From positions 1 through 51,997 of the IMG/VR virus record IMGVR_UViG_3300042887_002920: a stretch of 51,997 nt of DNA; one strand, 5' to 3'. Positions 49,801 to 51,997 of this stretch are shown in pieces (within the stretch, counting starts at the first letter, position 1; every line of letters begins with the position of its first letter). Origin of the DNA: a virus. The notes beneath the pieces were generated by a model. It worked only from the letters and a program-made list of their open reading frames with translations. It had not been told where the DNA came from and searched no databases. The translations under genes and the position numbers were made by a program.

Positions 49801-50907
49801 GGAAGATTACATCATCCTTTCTTATATGGAACTGACATACTTCCTGGAATGCGTAAAAAATCTATAAAGGGTTTATTTAATTTATCACAATCACTTGACT
49901 GTTATCATACATCTTCTACAAAAACTGTTACACAAAAAGAATACTACTATGAAGTAACTGATTGTGACGACTGTGGTAGAACTGCTTATTTTGCAGTTGC
50001 ATACGGTAATTACAAAGGTTCTGGTTCAATATCAAGTGGTTATGAAAAAGATGATAGTCCAAGTAAAGCTATTTACTCACAATATAGACTATTGACACTT
50101 GATCCACATGAGAAGAATTTTACATTCTATGATGGCGGAGAATTAAAAACTCCTGACGATATTTATGTGATAAACTATTATCGAAATGGTTTAAGTGACA
50201 AACTTGATATTGGAAATTTTGAAATAAACATTGCAGAATTGAGTGGTAGTGGTATAGAAAATAGTGTTCATACTGGCAGTAATGTTCAAGTTAGTTCATC
50301 GAATAAAATACTTTCTCTGATTGACAATTCTGCAATTTTTGAAAATGAAGATACTTGTGCAAATGATGATCCAAATTATTATTATGACATTGTTAGTGGT
50401 TCACTTTCTAATGGAATACATTCCAGTGGAGAAGGAACTATACAAACAAACGAAGATTTAACAACTTATGGTAAAGTATATCCAAATTTGGGCGTTATAG
50501 TTTTAGACGGACATAAATTGAATGTTTCTGCATCATTTAATTCTGTTAGTGGAAGTGGTATCAATGGTGATAATTCATTCAAACTATTTACTGCAATAAG
50601 TGGTGCCGCGGCTGTTGGAAAACCAATGCGTGCTAGAAATGTAAAATTCAAAACAACAAATCATTATTTTGTCAGAATACCATCCGGTGAGGCAAACTAC
50701 AGCACAAATCCAACTTATGTTTATGATTCAGGTGAAAATAAAGGAAAAATAAAAAATGCCTGCTTTATTGATAACCCAATGACTTACATAACAACCGTTG
50801 GTTTGTATAATAGTAAACGAGATTTGATTGCAGTTGCTAAATTGAGCAGACCAATAAAGAAAACAAAAGAAAATGATGTTTTAATAAAAATAAGATTGAA
50901 TTGGTAA
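46801..50907 (+). CDS. giant virion protein with paralogue module at C-terminus (copy 3)
   Basis: The protein has 1368 residues; AAGGAAAATACGC precedes the ATG. An N-terminal helical part is followed by an Arg/Gly-rich segment. Five GAA triplets (about 330-346) are encoded by perfect nine-base repeats. The middle is unknown and beta-rich. From ~1035 it has the same module as the two genes before (EYYYEVTDC, YFAVAYGNYKGSGS, KAIYSQYRLLTLDPHE, IYVINYYRNGLSDKLDIGN, YITTVGLYN, VAKLSRPIKK). It may be a fibre or collar protein whose tip module is shared with copies 1 and 2. Confidence 0.72.
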   Translation: MDVLLNDTLRSLLNNGINGIRNNDLNSIIAAIDYLDTLIVNANFAMSDPYLSQNDTMAVTNTRLREIYLQYRLLLDVYRVYLQQTGGNVVYTTWLATRNSSSPFNNETPANYVNRQQPIWYVAMDTNGDGVLDEVVPEIDGSNRTKNWTDSTTMSAGLYRLLRDTVEPTGGGLSGRTVRKKKVKLGGTKVGVKTSEMGSLEFIDGTYFDPIGVDDPGSDFVSGGGIRWEGEGLRDPRTGELIPEEGENLGGGRPTEDAIRRERLRREYIRTRGRILTDTNLGLTTSGDQVGRPGARLGVGNNIPIVPLGFNFGTPLSNAIAVAPMMAPMGAAGAAGAAGAAGAAGAPLYSTSATPALFASAPGLSPSTFGLTAGVPPPLTAGGAGNAAALVNLGSCVPLYSFKIRQKNSSNNPRRFYGFNIKPTPLLDISMVAACPGGTATTLFTVTIDPNIYYNFVENSRGDIQIVNGQNSTQNSVGKIKYNYYYDFISILQKIYEKITEIEVLPGEIVYDNITEQLLNGFLPFVSGNTGVLSNFSRLPKEETFFKSGPILTGFATTLPKIVQDYDYAGINWYQDTAERSASGMGIIENFFYMARTEYGGISYQDVVTNTTLVVKYPTNDRLNNTITSLIDSKVTGEVENLSTGNGNGNQNGTIDDEFGTIDENGDIVITSDKFRGQYVDRFYGRLTWAFDIASSVDCTSPYYRSSASVQGQMWNIVLDDQFGTSDYEYPSALTSQNLLNLNSINPTTGEVTGPIVDILRSNVDVKTLQTNYGLIPSLSVRGTTFETIPNNPCLEGIPVTYNWGVRRIKKVPFKIFCQQPGLGRVEINYRTKGSDIWNWVVSELKKSSAFGARQNSNGELLTTKDGYFYSEATETVLITGRFPGEPGTSWKQYDSIQLNRSNQNCLPVETVESSWQVDLDNPCGCDEVEILTHYLTYPEISFKNPLDDNPTVYASRKELNQRFLAPEPGSKAASYRLTVGQSLTDNRRQKPDCFEGTGIGRLHHPFLYGTDILPGMRKKSIKGLFNLSQSLDCYHTSSTKTVTQKEYYYEVTDCDDCGRTAYFAVAYGNYKGSGSISSGYEKDDSPSKAIYSQYRLLTLDPHEKNFTFYDGGELKTPDDIYVINYYRNGLSDKLDIGNFEINIAELSGSGIENSVHTGSNVQVSSSNKILSLIDNSAIFENEDTCANDDPNYYYDIVSGSLSNGIHSSGEGTIQTNEDLTTYGKVYPNLGVIVLDGHKLNVSASFNSVSGSGINGDNSFKLFTAISGAAAVGKPMRARNVKFKTTNHYFVRIPSGEANYSTNPTYVYDSGENKGKIKNACFIDNPMTYITTVGLYNSKRDLIAVAKLSRPIKKTKENDVLIKIRLNW
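47788..47838 (+). repeat. perfect 9-bp tandem repeat in CDS
   Basis: GGTGCAGCT occurs five times in a row, then GGTGCA. It encodes Gly-Ala-Ala triplets. In-frame slippage would change the length by three residues without breaking the gene. Confidence 0.9.
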
Positions 50908-50908
50908 T

Positions 50909-51349
50909 ATGATAACTGAATCCGAAATAATAACAACCTTATCTGGATCATTTTTAGGAGACTACCCATCCGTTTTACCAGATATGGATGCGAGAACTAT
51001 TGCTTTGAATCTTTTTAGAAAAATTTTCAACATAAATATAAATGGATCAGTAGATTCAATTTTATTTTATGAGGCAATAAATACAAATCCAAGTGCATTA
51101 TCTTCTATACATTTAACTAGATTGGATAAGGCAATTTCAAATTTGGAAGATTTAGTAGATACATTACCACGAACCGTTCAAAAATTACCTTTCATAATAG
51201 ATGCTGAAAATTTAGAAAAATCTCCTATCGGTGTTACTATTACTGATGAAGTAAGGGCAGCTCTTATTCAAGAAAGAAATAGATTGGGTGAGATATTTAG
51301 AACTTTAGCAAATGTTCCAACTGTTTTATCAACAACTTTAATAAATTGA
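50909..51349 (+). CDS. small structural-block protein
   Basis: The protein has 146 residues and starts one base after the previous stop. It is all-helical by appearance: ESEIITTLSGSFLGDY, IALNLFRKIFNINING, LDKAISNLEDLVDTLPRTVQ, VRAALIQERNRLGEIFRTLA. No strong ribosome site, so coupling to the giant gene is likely. It resembles the helical N-terminal part of the gene at 46801 in style (short helices, Asn-rich turns), which may be a shared docking domain. Function unknown. Confidence 0.6.
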   Translation: MITESEIITTLSGSFLGDYPSVLPDMDARTIALNLFRKIFNININGSVDSILFYEAINTNPSALSSIHLTRLDKAISNLEDLVDTLPRTVQKLPFIIDAENLEKSPIGVTITDEVRAALIQERNRLGEIFRTLANVPTVLSTTLIN

Positions 51350-51350
51350 T

Positions 51351-51997
51351 ATGAATGTATTAAGTTTTCAAATAAACAAGTATCTTCTTGAAATGGTACG
51401 TTCATATGTTAAGTTTCAAGTTGATAATGGTTTCCCAACAAAAGATTCATATAGAGCGGTAATAAACAATGATGTTGTTACGTTTTTATTAGAATCACCT
51501 CAATCTGCACCTGCTCCTCCAGAAGTTCCTTTGTTTACTCTAAAATCAAGAGTATTCAAAAAATTTAGATCACCAAGAGATTATTCAATAGTTCAACAAA
51601 AATATAGAAAATATGGTTTATTCAAATTTAGAGGAGAACGAGTAAACACATTTCACACATCTTCTACGTTTGGGGATTCAAGATATTTTTTAAGAATGTT
51701 GTCTTCTCCTGAAAATGAACAAAATTGTGAGACTCTTTGTGATATAACATACGGTCATATAAATGGATCTGGATCTGGTTATTATGCCGATGAATTTACA
51801 AAAGTTTATCCATCAAAAATAATTTTCAAAAATTATTTGATGGAGTATTTTCATACAACAGAAGGAAAAGTGCCATTTAAGAATGGAAAGAATGGTGATT
51901 ATTTTTATGCTATAAATTTTAATAGAAATCTTTTTCCAGAGATGATAGATCCTGGAAATATACAAATAACTCTTGCACCACTTTCATCTAGTGTGAA
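51351..51997 (+). CDS. virion protein, paralogue family copy 4 (3' end outside window)
   Basis: The frame is open from the ATG at 51351 to the edge (215 codons). A helical N-terminus (MNVLSFQINKYLLEMVRSYV) precedes the family module: ITYGHINGSGSGYY, YFYAINFNRNLFPEMIDPGN and IQITLAPLSSS match the GHISGSGS, VININRDKFGDKLDPGN and ISFAELSGSG positions of copy 1. The Ala-Ile-Tyr-Ser-Gln-Tyr block is altered (SKIIFKNYLMEYF). It is therefore a more diverged member. Confidence 0.7.
   Translation, partial: MNVLSFQINKYLLEMVRSYVKFQVDNGFPTKDSYRAVINNDVVTFLLESPQSAPAPPEVPLFTLKSRVFKKFRSPRDYSIVQQKYRKYGLFKFRGERVNTFHTSSTFGDSRYFLRMLSSPENEQNCETLCDITYGHINGSGSGYYADEFTKVYPSKIIFKNYLMEYFHTTEGKVPFKNGKNGDYFYAINFNRNLFPEMIDPGNIQITLAPLSSSV

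Noticed and set aside
1-51997. CRISPR array, insertion sequence, integrase or att site
   Set aside because: No regularly spaced identical repeats with unique spacers, no transposase or recombinase motif and no paired att-like repeats were seen; the repeated elements are promoters.

Overview
This window is a segment of a large tailed phage genome, a T4-like myovirus that most likely infects a Bacteroidota host. Three lines of evidence support this. The right half carries T4-type baseplate genes: a gp5-type spike protein, gp25, gp6, and a gp7-position giant protein. A protein resembling the T4 late sigma factor gp55 is present. The early promoters match the Bacteroidota pattern TTTG, 19 bp, TAnnTTTG almost perfectly. 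A FISUMP domain protein (a family frequent in Bacteroidota and Fibrobacterota) and a DUF4494-like protein fit the same host group. There is no integrase, att site or CRISPR array. The DNA is AT-rich, more so in the late region than in the early region.

Left part (1-4240, minus strand): an early-type block of small proteins of unknown function, driven leftward by repeated promoters at about 1486, 1804, 3536 and 3741. Their leaders share an AACAACCA element. A 230-nt stretch (about 900-1132) between two small genes has nested complementary segments and is the best candidate for an undescribed structured RNA. A G-tract-rich, hairpin-rich gap lies at 3775-4054.

Plus-strand island 4308-7169: a membrane protein, two ADP-ribosyltransferase-like proteins that share an N-terminal MIKLK...E peptide resembling T4 capsid-targeting sequences (candidate packaged and injected effectors), and one unknown protein.

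Minus-strand block 7172-14851: one long transcription unit runs from the promoter at 12313 to a terminator at 7356-7389. It encodes a MoxR AAA+ ATPase, a HESSH plus VWA-domain protein, a HExxH metallopeptidase-like protein, a TlpA-like thioredoxin, a membrane protein, tRNA-Glu(TTC), tRNA-Ile2(CAT) and a small protein. Upstream are DNA-binding and zinc-ribbon-like small genes and a tandem array of three nearly identical promoters, two of which drive only micro-ORFs. A divergent promoter region at 14861-14928 separates this block from the rightward genes.

Rightward region 14977-25054: secreted cell-wall and lysis-type genes (phosphodiester glycosidase, lytic transglycosylase, small membrane proteins, a lipoprotein), nucleotide and DNA metabolism (ThyX, UvdE-like), a glycosyltransferase, a ClpP-like protease and the gp55-like sigma factor. 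A recurring ATATTTAT box about 25-40 nt upstream of several genes is a candidate late promoter.

Right end 25035-51997: the virion structural block. It contains the spike protein, several very large baseplate or tail proteins (one with leucine-rich repeats plus a second phosphodiester glycosidase domain, one with a CHAP/NlpC-like hydrolase domain), gp25, gp6, a lectin-like giant protein, and a tandem family of at least four paralogous virion proteins. The last of these runs off the window.
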